Shown: positions 41,139 through 49,288 of the stretch, in pieces
How the letters are laid out: each line of letters begins with the position of its first letter
Numbering within the stretch: position 1 is the first letter of the stretch
Source: Nitrospira sp.
Lineage (GTDB): Bacteria > Nitrospirota > Nitrospiria > Nitrospirales > Nitrospiraceae
Assembly (NCBI GenBank): GCA_030692565.1
Contig: JAUYAO010000058.1
Span: forward strand, 186,001 to 250,000
Direction: 5' to 3'
DNA: 64,000 nucleotides
Notes under the pieces: generated by a model
What the model was told of the DNA's origin: nothing
Databases searched by the model: none
Seen by the model: the letters and a program-made list of their open reading frames with translations, nothing else
Program-made: the position numbers and the translations under genes

Positions 41139-44100
41139 GTGTCACACACACCCTCTCCCGCAGAAGCATGGTTTGCCCCGCTCGTGTCTGCGCTCAAGCA
41201 GGCTTCGGCGCGCCCCTGTGTCACGGGGTTACATGGATCGACCGCCGCATTTGTGCTCACCAGTCTGACCAACGCCCCATCGCTGGCCGCATACCGGAAC
41301 CGCCCCTGGATCGTCGTGACGGCCAACAATGAGACGGCCGAACGGCTCTTTGACGACCTCCAGTTCTGCCATCAGCTCATGGGCGCCCCGAGTGACCGGC
41401 TGACGCTCTTTCCGCAATGGGAAACGCTGCCCTATGAGGCCACGGCGCCCCATGTCAGTCTGGTTGCGCACCGCATGCAGACGCTCCATCGATTGCAATC
41501 CAGCCCGGATACGACTCTCGTCACGTCGGTTGCGGCCCTGATGCACCGTCTCCTGCCGAAAGACACCTGGACCCACGCCACCCTCCAGTTGGAGCGCAAC
41601 GGCACCGTCGAACGCGATACGCTGTTGGCCAAACTCCTGCGCCTTGGCTACCGGCGCGTGTCGGTCGTGGAGATTCCCGGCGAATTCAGTATTCGCGGCG
41701 GCCTGGTGGACATTTTTTCGACCGCCTACTCCGATCCGCTCCGCATCGAGTTTCTCGGGGATTCGATCGAAGCCCTCCGGCTGTTTGACGCCGCCACACA
41801 GACCTCGATCCGGCAGGTCGATGAAGCCACGATCTTGCCGGCGCGGGAATATCTCCGGCCAGAGGACAGCGCGGAGGCCTATGCCCCGATCGCACCGGAT
41901 GCGGAATGGCGTGCGCCGGATCTGTATCCACTGATGGGCACGTTGTTCGACTATCTTCCCAAAGAGCCGATTCTTATTTTCGACCAGCCCGCCACGCTCC
42001 AAGCAACTTGCGCGACACTCTGGTCCAAGATCGAAGACGGTTACCTCCGCCATGGCGAACGGGACGCAGCCAATCCTTATCCCAGCCCCGAACGGCTCTT
42101 CCAAACCTGGGATGAAATTGAAATCGGCGCAGCCGGCTGGTCGACGCTCGCCTTAGAGCCGCTGACCCCATCCGACGACACCTGGAGTCCCGTGGTGCCG
42201 TTCCCGGCACAGATTCCGGCCAGCGCCGGCCTGGGGATTCGCGGAACCCCGTTCAGCCAGACCCTGTCCATCCTCGATCAGTTGCGGAGCGGACACCGTG
42301 TGGTGCTGATCGCGCGCAGCCGCGGACAAGTCGATCGGCTGCTGGCCCTGCTCCGAGAACACGATCTGCCGGCCGCGGAATGGTCCCCAGCGGCCTGGGC
42401 CAAACGGGAAAGCGGCAAACCGCCCATCGCCGTTATGCATGGCGACCTGTCGGCCGGCTGGCTGTCGGAAACGTTTCACCTCGCGCTCCTGACGGAAGAA
42501 GAACTCTTTGCCAAAGGCACGCGCCATAAGACGCAGCCGAAGAGCAAAACCGCGACGTTCCTCTCCTCACTCGAGGATCTGAATGTCGGCGACTATGTCG
42601 TCCACGTACAGCATGGCATCGGCCGCTATCTCGGCCTCAAACGGCTGACCGTGCAGGAGTTCGAGAGCGACTTCCTCATCCTGGAATTCGCCGGGGCCGA
42701 CACGCTCTACGTTCCGCTCGACCGCCTGAGCCAGGTCCAGCGATACAGCGGCGCCGACGGACATGTACCCAGGCTTGATCGCCTGGGCGGCACCAGCTGG
42801 GCCAAAACCACGGCCCGGGTCAAAAAAGATATCGAGGAGATGGCGCAGGATCTCATCGACCTCTACGCGAATCGTGAACTGGTCAAGCGGGACGGGTACG
42901 GCAGACCCAGCACGCTGTACCACGAATTCGAGGCGGCGTTCGAATACGAAGAAACGCCGGATCAGCTGACGGCGATCCAGGACATCGCACGGGATCTGGA
43001 GTCGGGAAAGCCGATGGACCGGCTGGTCTGCGGCGATGTCGGCTACGGCAAGACGGAAGTGGCGATGCGGGCGGCGTTCAAGGCAATCGAGAGCGGACGG
43101 CAGGTCGCCGTCTTGGTCCCAACAACCCTGCTCGCCCATCAACATTATGAAAATTTCGCCGAACGCTTTGCGCCGTTCCCGACGAAAGTGGCGGTCCTGT
43201 CCCGCATGCAGTCTCCCAAGGACACCAAAGCAACGCTGAAGGACCTCGCCGCGGGCGTCATCGACGTGATCATCGGCACCCACCGGCTGCTGCAGAAGAG
43301 TGTGGCGTTCCACAATCTGGGCCTCGTCATCATCGACGAGGAGCAGTGGTTCGGAGTCAAGCATAAGGAACGGCTGAAGCAACTGCGGACGCAGGTCGAT
43401 GTGCTCACCCTTACCGCCACGCCGATTCCGCGCACACTACAGATGGCGATGGCGAGCGTGCGGGACCTGTCGATCATCGACACACCCCCGGCCAGCCGGC
43501 TGGCGATTCGCACCTCCGTCATCAAGTCCAACGATAAGGCCATACGCGACGCGATCCTGCGCGAACTGGGCCGCGGCGGACAGACTTACTTCATTCACAA
43601 TCGTGTGGAGACGATGTCCGCCACCGGGGCTTGGCTCCAACAGTTGGTCCCGGAAGCGCGGATGGTGATGGCCCACGGACAGATGGACCCCAAGTTGCTT
43701 GAAGCGGTGATGCTGAAATTCGTCAAGCACGAGGTGGATGTGCTCATTGCCTCGGCCATCATTCAGTCGGGCATCGACGTGCCGAATGCCAACACGATCA
43801 TCGTGAATCGGGCCGACACGTTCGGGCTGGCTCAGCTCTATCAACTCCGGGGGCGCGTAGGACGCGGCGGGGAACAGGCGTATGCGTACTTGCTCATTCC
43901 GGACGAAGGCCGCCTCACCGAGGATGCCCAAAAGCGACTGATGGCGATTCAGCAATTTACGGAGCTGGGATCCGGTTTTCGCATCGCCGCGGCCGATCTT
44001 GAAATCCGCGGAGCCGGCAATCTGCTGGGTAAAGCGCAGTCCGGCCACATCGCCGCCATCGGCCTGGACCTGTACCTCAAGATGGTCGAGGACGCCGTAC

Positions 44101-44612
44101 AGCGGCTCAAAGGTCATACGGTCGAAGAAGAACCGGACCCCACGCTGCGCGTCCCGGTCTCGGCCTTCATTCCGGAAGCGTATGTGGAGGATCCACACCA
44201 TCGACTCTCGTGGTACAAGCGCCTGACGGCCTGCAAGCAAGTCGGTGAACTGGCCCTGCTCCATGGCGAAATCCAGGACCGGTACGGACTGCCGCCGGAA
44301 CCGGTAGAGCGGCTCCTGGAAGTGATGCAGCTGCGCGTGCTGGCCAAATTGCTCCATATCAACGCGATCGAGGTGACCCACCAGTCGGCCATCGTCACGC
44401 TGGGATCCAAGGCCGCGATCCCTGAACCGGCCGTCCATGCCATGATGGATCGGCTGAAAAAGCGGCTTCGCTTCCTCTCTCCACAGGCTTTTGAGATCCA
44501 GATGCCGCATGACGACTGGGGTTCGACCTTTGCCGAACTCAACACAACCTTGCAAAGCCTGGGACACTGTGATACCAACAAATCAACGACACAGCCGAAA
44601 TCGGGCGCCTGA
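41139..44612 (+). CDS. mfd: Transcription-repair coupling factor Mfd
   Basis: The protein has 1157 residues, a full-length Mfd, starting at GTG 41139. The N-terminal UvrB-like module (about 10-330) includes RVSVVEIPGEFSIRGGLVDIF. The RNA-polymerase-interacting domain follows (VGDYVVHVQHGIGRYLG, about 484-545). The SF2 translocase has Walker A GDVGYGKTEVAMRA (about 630), DEEQ (about 732), TATPIPRT, and TRG-like GSGFRIAAADLEIRGAGNLLG. The C-terminal domain is present. Mfd removes stalled RNA polymerase and recruits UvrA. It lies between rfaE2 and two PpiC-type genes. Confidence 0.96.
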   Translation: MSHTPSPAEAWFAPLVSALKQASARPCVTGLHGSTAAFVLTSLTNAPSLAAYRNRPWIVVTANNETAERLFDDLQFCHQLMGAPSDRLTLFPQWETLPYEATAPHVSLVAHRMQTLHRLQSSPDTTLVTSVAALMHRLLPKDTWTHATLQLERNGTVERDTLLAKLLRLGYRRVSVVEIPGEFSIRGGLVDIFSTAYSDPLRIEFLGDSIEALRLFDAATQTSIRQVDEATILPAREYLRPEDSAEAYAPIAPDAEWRAPDLYPLMGTLFDYLPKEPILIFDQPATLQATCATLWSKIEDGYLRHGERDAANPYPSPERLFQTWDEIEIGAAGWSTLALEPLTPSDDTWSPVVPFPAQIPASAGLGIRGTPFSQTLSILDQLRSGHRVVLIARSRGQVDRLLALLREHDLPAAEWSPAAWAKRESGKPPIAVMHGDLSAGWLSETFHLALLTEEELFAKGTRHKTQPKSKTATFLSSLEDLNVGDYVVHVQHGIGRYLGLKRLTVQEFESDFLILEFAGADTLYVPLDRLSQVQRYSGADGHVPRLDRLGGTSWAKTTARVKKDIEEMAQDLIDLYANRELVKRDGYGRPSTLYHEFEAAFEYEETPDQLTAIQDIARDLESGKPMDRLVCGDVGYGKTEVAMRAAFKAIESGRQVAVLVPTTLLAHQHYENFAERFAPFPTKVAVLSRMQSPKDTKATLKDLAAGVIDVIIGTHRLLQKSVAFHNLGLVIIDEEQWFGVKHKERLKQLRTQVDVLTLTATPIPRTLQMAMASVRDLSIIDTPPASRLAIRTSVIKSNDKAIRDAILRELGRGGQTYFIHNRVETMSATGAWLQQLVPEARMVMAHGQMDPKLLEAVMLKFVKHEVDVLIASAIIQSGIDVPNANTIIVNRADTFGLAQLYQLRGRVGRGGEQAYAYLLIPDEGRLTEDAQKRLMAIQQFTELGSGFRIAAADLEIRGAGNLLGKAQSGHIAAIGLDLYLKMVEDAVQRLKGHTVEEEPDPTLRVPVSAFIPEAYVEDPHHRLSWYKRLTACKQVGELALLHGEIQDRYGLPPEPVERLLEVMQLRVLAKLLHINAIEVTHQSAIVTLGSKAAIPEPAVHAMMDRLKKRLRFLSPQAFEIQMPHDDWGSTFAELNTTLQSLGHCDTNKSTTQPKSGA

Positions 44613-44655
44613 ACCACACCGCGCTCTCGTACTGACTGGAAATAGAACATCGCCC

Positions 44656-45525
44656 ATGCGCACTTTTCGCTCGTCACTCGCCCTCGCCGCCCTGCTTTCC
44701 GGCTCCCTCTGGATCCTGCCCGGCTGCACGCCGCCGCAGGAAGAGCCGGTCCTGGCGCTCGTCAATGGTCGTGCCATCACGCAATATGAGTTCGATGTTC
44801 GTTGGAACGAACTCTCCGAGGCCACTCGGGTCAAGTATGACAAGGAAGGCGGCAAGCGACGGTTTCTTGATGAATTGATCACCCGCGAACTGCTGATGCA
44901 GGAAGCCCGTCGCCAGGGACTGGATCAGAATGATGCGATTCGTGACCGGGCACAACGCTACAAAGAACAGCTCGTGCTGGACGAACTCCTGAAAGATCGT
45001 CTCAGGGCTAAAGTCGAGCTCTCCCAGGCCGAGCTGGATGCCTACTACGAAAAGCACGCCCACCAGCTGCTGGCGCCGCTCAAAGTCCAAGTCTCGCAGA
45101 TGTTGCTGAATAATTATCCGGCGGCCAAAGATTTGAAGAAGCAGATCGAAGCCGGCGGCGATTTCGCCAAGTTCGCCCAGCGCTATTCCATCGACGACAA
45201 AACCAAAGCCAAAGGCGGGGATCTCGGCCCCTATCGGAAAGGCCTCCTCAACCCCGACGTCGATGCCGTCGTCCAAACCCTCAGGCACGGCGTGATCAGT
45301 GAACCCATCAAAACCGACGCGGGCTACTACCTGGTCAAGGTCAGTCCGCTGGAAAAAGAGACCATCCAGGCGGATCTCGCCACCCGGGAGCGGCTGCGTC
45401 AGGAATTGCTGGCGGACAAACGCCGGAAACAGTTCGAAGAAGTGATCGCGGATATCCGAACCAAGGCGACCGTTCGCCTGGCCGACGCGTCTCGCTACAT
45501 CACCGAAGACATCGGAAAACCGTAG
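44656..45525 (+). CDS. PpiC-type peptidyl-prolyl isomerase lipoprotein
   Basis: The protein has 289 residues from the ATG at 44656. A signal peptide ends in the lipobox LPGC (Cys about residue 24). A SurA-like N-terminal helical region (VNGRAITQYEFDVRWNEL ... DELITRELLMQEARRQGL) precedes a parvulin domain (about 135-230; PLKVQVSQMLLNN, FAKFAQRYSIDDKTKAKGGDLGPYRKG). This is the PrsA/SurA class, assisting folding of exported proteins from the membrane. The surA-like gene follows after about 80 nt. Confidence 0.88.
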   Translation: MRTFRSSLALAALLSGSLWILPGCTPPQEEPVLALVNGRAITQYEFDVRWNELSEATRVKYDKEGGKRRFLDELITRELLMQEARRQGLDQNDAIRDRAQRYKEQLVLDELLKDRLRAKVELSQAELDAYYEKHAHQLLAPLKVQVSQMLLNNYPAAKDLKKQIEAGGDFAKFAQRYSIDDKTKAKGGDLGPYRKGLLNPDVDAVVQTLRHGVISEPIKTDAGYYLVKVSPLEKETIQADLATRERLRQELLADKRRKQFEEVIADIRTKATVRLADASRYITEDIGKP

Positions 45526-45605
45526 AGCTCGCGCTTCCGTCTCCTCAAGACCCCTTCATTTCGTGTACAATCCGCTGATCTCCCCCGCACTCACCGAGGA
45601 GCATC

Positions 45606-46571
45606 GTGCCCGTGCATCTGAATCCGGTTTCCCGCACAATCGTCCCTGTCGCGTTCGGACTGCTGATCTCTCTGCTCTGCTTCAGCCCGGCCCCTTCGGC
45701 CTTTTCTGCCACTCAGCTGGAGGATCGGATCGTGGCGGTCGTAAACACGGACCTCATCATGCAATCCGACGTCAGACGTGAGCTGGCCCCCGAGCAGGAG
45801 CGCATTCGCCAGCAATATCATGGCGACGAATTGGGCCAACGACTGAAGACCGCCGAATACATGGCTCTGACGAAAATGATCGAGCGACGGCTGCAGCTGC
45901 AGGAAGCCAAAGCCAAGAGCGTGGATGTCTCGGATCAGGAAGTGAAGCAAGCCATCCAGCAGATGAAGCAGCAGGGCGAGAAGGTCAACGAGAAAGATCC
46001 GCTGAGCGTGCGAAACGTGCGCGATCAGCTCGCGCTCCTCAAAGTCGTCGACCGGGAAGTCCGGAGCGGCGTGATGGTCGGGGACGCGGAGATGAAACGA
46101 TATTACAAGGAGCACCAGACGCGCTTCGCGCTTCCGGAAGAATACACGCTGAGTCAGATCTTGATTCAACCCCGCTCGGCCGACGGAACCGCGGAGGCGT
46201 TGGAGAAAGCGCGGCTCGTGATGGCGGAATTGAAGCGCGGGGAAAAGTTTGAGGATGCCGCGTTGCGCTATTCAGATGGGCCGAACGCCTCGCGCGGGGG
46301 TCGGCTCGGATTGGTCAGGCAGGGGGAGCTTCTCCCGGCGATTGAGCGCGCGATCGCCCCGCTGGTGCCAGGCGGGATCTCCGAGATCGTCGAAACCTCC
46401 GAGGGCTACCATATCGTCCGAGTCGATGAGCGGACACCGAAACAGTTTCGCCCGTTTGATGAAGTCAAATTCGAAATCCAGTCGCTGGTGTTCCAGCAAA
46501 AGAGCGAAGACGTCTTTCAATCCTGGCTGGTCGACTTGAAAAACAAGGCGTACATTGAAATTAAGTTTTGA
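45606..46571 (+). CDS. surA: SurA-like periplasmic chaperone with one parvulin domain
   Basis: The protein has 321 residues, starting at GTG 45606 behind GAGGAG. A signal peptide ends near SAFSA (about 36). The SurA N-terminal domain (VAVVNTDLIMQSDVRREL, LTKMIERRLQLQEAKAKSV) leads to a single PpiC domain (about 175-275; EYTLSQILIQP, EDAALRYSDGPNASRGGRLGLVRQGELLP, GYHIVRVDER). E. coli SurA has two parvulin domains; one is normal in many phyla. It should deliver outer-membrane barrels to BAM. Its end overlaps the convergent engB by 11 nt. Confidence 0.88.
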   Translation: MPVHLNPVSRTIVPVAFGLLISLLCFSPAPSAFSATQLEDRIVAVVNTDLIMQSDVRRELAPEQERIRQQYHGDELGQRLKTAEYMALTKMIERRLQLQEAKAKSVDVSDQEVKQAIQQMKQQGEKVNEKDPLSVRNVRDQLALLKVVDREVRSGVMVGDAEMKRYYKEHQTRFALPEEYTLSQILIQPRSADGTAEALEKARLVMAELKRGEKFEDAALRYSDGPNASRGGRLGLVRQGELLPAIERAIAPLVPGGISEIVETSEGYHIVRVDERTPKQFRPFDEVKFEIQSLVFQQKSEDVFQSWLVDLKNKAYIEIKF

Positions 46572-47163
46572 CGAGGTCCCGTAAGACGCCCCAGAGCGGA
46601 TCCCGCCCCTCCCCGGTGACCACTGAATAGGGAATGAGCTGCTGCCCTTCCGGCAAGCCGAGATCGCGGTGGGTTTGACGAAGCGTCCGGACCCGTTCGC
46701 TGGGCTTGAGCTTATCGACCTTGGTCGCCACAATGACCGGGGCACGTCCGATCGATTGCAACCACGCCACCGTCTGGCGATCCTGTTCCGTGACGACCCG
46801 GCATTCCACTAACAGGACGACCGCGATCAATGAGGGCTGCTCCGCCACATAGGACTCGATCAGAGGTCCCCATTCCGCACGAATGGATTTCGAGACCTTC
46901 GCGTATCCATAGCCCGGAAGATCCACCAGATAAAACTTCGCCAGCGCCGGGTCTGAGGTGGCAATCTGAAACAAGTTCACCGCCCTCGTCTTACCGGGCG
47001 TCCGACTCACTTTGGCAAGCCCTCTCCTGTTGAGCAGAGAATTGATCAGCGAGGACTTTCCGACATTCGATCGTCCCGCGACGGCAATCTCAAGCAACTC
47101 CCCTTGAGGAAATTGTTCTGCCGACGCGCAACTTTTGATAAACTCAGATGAAAGAATTTTCAT
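46561..47163 (-). CDS. engB: Ribosome biogenesis GTPase EngB (YihA/YsxC)
   Basis: The protein has 200 residues, the usual length. G1 is AGRSNVGKSSLINSLL (about 29-44), G2 SRTPGKTRAVNLF, G3 VDLPGYGYAKVS, and G4 TKVDKLKP. EngB helps assemble the large ribosomal subunit and was long linked to cell division. The gene is divergent from mtgA and its 3' end overlaps surA. Together with Der at 2370 the window holds two assembly GTPases. Confidence 0.95.
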   Translation of the reverse strand: MKILSSEFIKSCASAEQFPQGELLEIAVAGRSNVGKSSLINSLLNRRGLAKVSRTPGKTRAVNLFQIATSDPALAKFYLVDLPGYGYAKVSKSIRAEWGPLIESYVAEQPSLIAVVLLVECRVVTEQDRQTVAWLQSIGRAPVIVATKVDKLKPSERVRTLRQTHRDLGLPEGQQLIPYSVVTGEGRDPLWGVLRDLVKT

Positions 47164-47244
47164 AGTAATGACGCAACCCCGTGACTCAACCGCCGTGAAC
47201 CTCTACACAGTAGCAGAATGACGGGCGAGTAACACCCCCTTCTT

Positions 47245-47979
47245 ATGCCCAAAGCCAAGAAACAACGGACCGTCGCCAGGGTACTGCTCTGGACGACTTT
47301 ACTCCTCGGCATCCCACTGGGCCTCCTCGCCTTGACCTGGCTGCTGACCTTGCCGGATGTGGCGCTTCTCGCCAAGACCAATCCTGGCCCGACCGCGTTG
47401 ATGGAACACCGGCAGACTCTTGCACGCAATCAACGACACCCGGTCCCGCGACAGTGGACCTGGGTGCCGCTTTCACGCATGTCCCGCCATCTGCAACATG
47501 CCGCCATCGCGGCGGAAGATGCGTCATTCTTCATTCACGAAGGATTTGACTGGGAAGGGATCAAAGATGCCGCAATCCATAACCTCGAAGCCGGAGAGCT
47601 GAAACGGGGCGGCAGTACGATCACACAACAACTGGCAAAGAACCTGTATCTGTCGACCGAGCGTTCACTGATACGGAAGGCCCGCGAAGCTCTGATCACC
47701 AGGTCATTGGAACACCATCTGACCAAGGAGCGGATTCTCGAGCTGTATCTCAATGTCGCAGAATGGGGAAACGGCGTGTACGGCGCGGAAGCGGCGGCGC
47801 GCCACCACTTCGGGAAATCCGCCCAAGACCTCACCGCAGAGGAGGCGGCATGGCTCGCCGCTATCCTGCCTTCTCCGCGCCGGTACGACCCGCTCCGAAA
47901 GACGGCGTTTCTCAGCAAACGCCATCAGCGCATCCTGAAAAGCATGAACAGGATTCCCACCTCACCCCCGGCGCATTGA
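47245..47979 (+). CDS. mtgA: Monofunctional peptidoglycan glycosyltransferase
   Basis: The protein has 244 residues with one N-terminal membrane anchor (about 10-33). The GT51 motifs are all present: AAIAAEDASFFIHEGFDW with the catalytic Glu, KRGGSTITQQLAKNLYLS, RKAREALITRSLEHHLTKERILELYLN, and YGAEAAARHHFGKSA. It polymerises lipid II into glycan strands in the periplasm. No transpeptidase domain follows. It is divergent from engB. MurJ, the lipid II flippase, is encoded 8.7 kb away. Confidence 0.93.
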   Translation: MPKAKKQRTVARVLLWTTLLLGIPLGLLALTWLLTLPDVALLAKTNPGPTALMEHRQTLARNQRHPVPRQWTWVPLSRMSRHLQHAAIAAEDASFFIHEGFDWEGIKDAAIHNLEAGELKRGGSTITQQLAKNLYLSTERSLIRKAREALITRSLEHHLTKERILELYLNVAEWGNGVYGAEAAARHHFGKSAQDLTAEEAAWLAAILPSPRRYDPLRKTAFLSKRHQRILKSMNRIPTSPPAH

Positions 47980-48013
47980 CGCAAGGCTGAGACCGATCCA
48001 GCGAAGACAGGCT

Positions 48014-48445
48014 TCACTCGGAATCGCCGACGGCGCTGACATCTCGCTCACCGAAGATCGCCGACTCGTGAGTGTAGTGTTTGAATTCGAGCAAATTACG
48101 CGACGGGTCTTCGAGAAAAAAGGTCCGATGCTCGATTCGCATACCGGGAAAGCGGACGCGCGGCTGTTGATAGAACGACAGGCCCTGCTGACGGGCTCGT
48201 TCGGCCAAGGCCTCCCAGTCTGATTGTTCGAGGAAGACCAGTCCGAAGTGACGCGGATAGATCCCTCGTTGAGAAGGTGGCGGTTCCGTCGTCAGATGGG
48301 CCACGAGTTGGTGCCCCGCGAGTCCGAACATGACGGCATGACTCGACTCCCGACCCAACGTACAACCAAGCCCATCGACATAGAAACGTTTTGCCGCCGC
48401 CACATCGTAATTCGGAAAGGCAAGATGGAAAAGAGTTTTCGACAT
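48014..48445 (-). CDS. VOC-family (glyoxalase/dioxygenase fold) protein
   Basis: The protein has 143 residues. The opening LFHLAFPNYDVAAAKRFYVDGLGCTLGRE, with HFGLVF in the middle and RTFFLEDPSRNLLEFKHY at the end, gives the paired beta-alpha-beta-beta-beta units and metal-ligand positions (His, His, Glu) of vicinal-oxygen-chelate enzymes. The substrate is unknown. A truncated copy of its first 33 codons lies 0.7 kb upstream (49054-49155). Confidence 0.85.
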   Translation of the reverse strand: MSKTLFHLAFPNYDVAAAKRFYVDGLGCTLGRESSHAVMFGLAGHQLVAHLTTEPPPSQRGIYPRHFGLVFLEQSDWEALAERARQQGLSFYQQPRVRFPGMRIEHRTFFLEDPSRNLLEFKHYTHESAIFGERDVSAVGDSE

Positions 48446-48462
48446 TGCTCAATCCAAATGAA

Positions 48463-48594
48463 TTATGTCTGGACTAGTGAGACTGAAAAATCCTGAATGC
48501 CCAATTGTACCTTTTCAAGTTTCCGAAAGCCGCACCGGCCACAGACCTTATAGGAAATGCGGCGGCGTTTCTCGGCATCGGCTCGAACAACTAA
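48463..48594 (-). pseudogene. Coding-like remnant with a CxxC motif
   Basis: Translating the minus strand in the frame that follows the stop of the broken nuclease gene gives a 40-codon stretch with no start, containing KRRRISYKVCGRCGFRKLEK. The CxxC in a basic context resembles half of a zinc ribbon. It may be the tail of the nuclease gene cut off by a nonsense mutation, or a piece of another lost gene. Confidence 0.35.
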
Positions 48595-49015
48595 TTATGT
48601 GGAGAGCATCAGATTGCCACATAACTCGACGGTACCGTCTCGACGCACAAAGAATATGAGGAGCCCCAGCCCTACTAGAAGCTCCGTTAGAGCTTCGTCA
48701 AGATATGTTCGATAGTGCTCATTCTCCTGAAACGCAAGCCCATAAATATCCGTCCTGCCTTTCTTCTTGCTAACGCATAGACTCCTGAGTTGGTTGAACA
48801 CTGCAGGTGCCACCTTCTGGTAAATCTCGCCTTGCGTCCAAGCCTTAGTATATCCATCGCCTTTTGCTTCGATCCGTAACGTCCTCCCCTTGCAGGGAAC
48901 GGGCCACGATATCATCACCATGAGAGCTTCAAAGGGCTTGGCCAAGAATTTCAAACTTGTTCTTGCGTAGAAATTCGGCAATAAACTGATTCACTTTGTC
49001 CTCACGCAAGAACAT
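48595..49015 (-). pseudogene. Broken PD-(D/E)XK-type gene (in-frame stop plus frameshift)
   Basis: From the ATG at 49015 (GGAG upstream) the frame reads MFLREDKVNQFIAEFL and FEILGQAL, then hits TGA. The same frame continues SSHGDIVARSLQG, and then coding sense moves to another frame with GRTLRIEAKGDGYTKAWTQ, ending GTVELCGNLMLST. Joined, the order (helical start, 'HGxDIVA', 'LRIEAKG', then 'YQKVAPAVFNQL') is that of a restriction-endonuclease-fold protein family. Two lesions argue for decay unless they are sequencing errors. The intact C-terminal part could still be translated from an internal start at 48981. Confidence 0.65.
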
Positions 49016-49053
49016 TTGGCTCTCCTCACTGGCCATATACGTAACCGTTAAGT

Positions 49054-49155
49054 CTACTGCGGCCTACCCGTACAGCCGAGTCCGTCCACGGAGAGTTTCT
49101 TTGTGGCCTCAAGATCGGTGACCGGAAAAGCGAGATGGAATAGTACGCGTAGCAT
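49054..49155 (-). pseudogene. Truncated copy of the VOC gene 5' end
   Basis: Minus-strand translation from the ATG at 49155 gives 33 residues including LFHLAFPVTDLEATKKL and SVDGLGCTGR before a stop. This aligns residue for residue with the start of the intact VOC protein at 48445 (LFHLAFPNYDVAAAKRF, YVDGLGCTLGR). Similarity ends abruptly at codon 31-32, so this is a fragment, not a diverged full gene. Confidence 0.8.
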
Positions 49156-49288
49156 GGACCACCCGTTCGTGGGGAGGGTTAGGCCCAAGGAGATGGCAGC
49201 TCACAACAGAACATCCGAAGATCCCAGAGACTCTCCCTCAATAGTCAATGTCAAGACGCGAGTTCCATGCCTGGTACGTTTGGTTGGC

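Noticed and set aside
42567-44567. Two long minus-strand frames (42567-43382 and 43437-44567)
   Set aside because: Both lie opposite the Mfd helicase motors; composition is of shadow frames.
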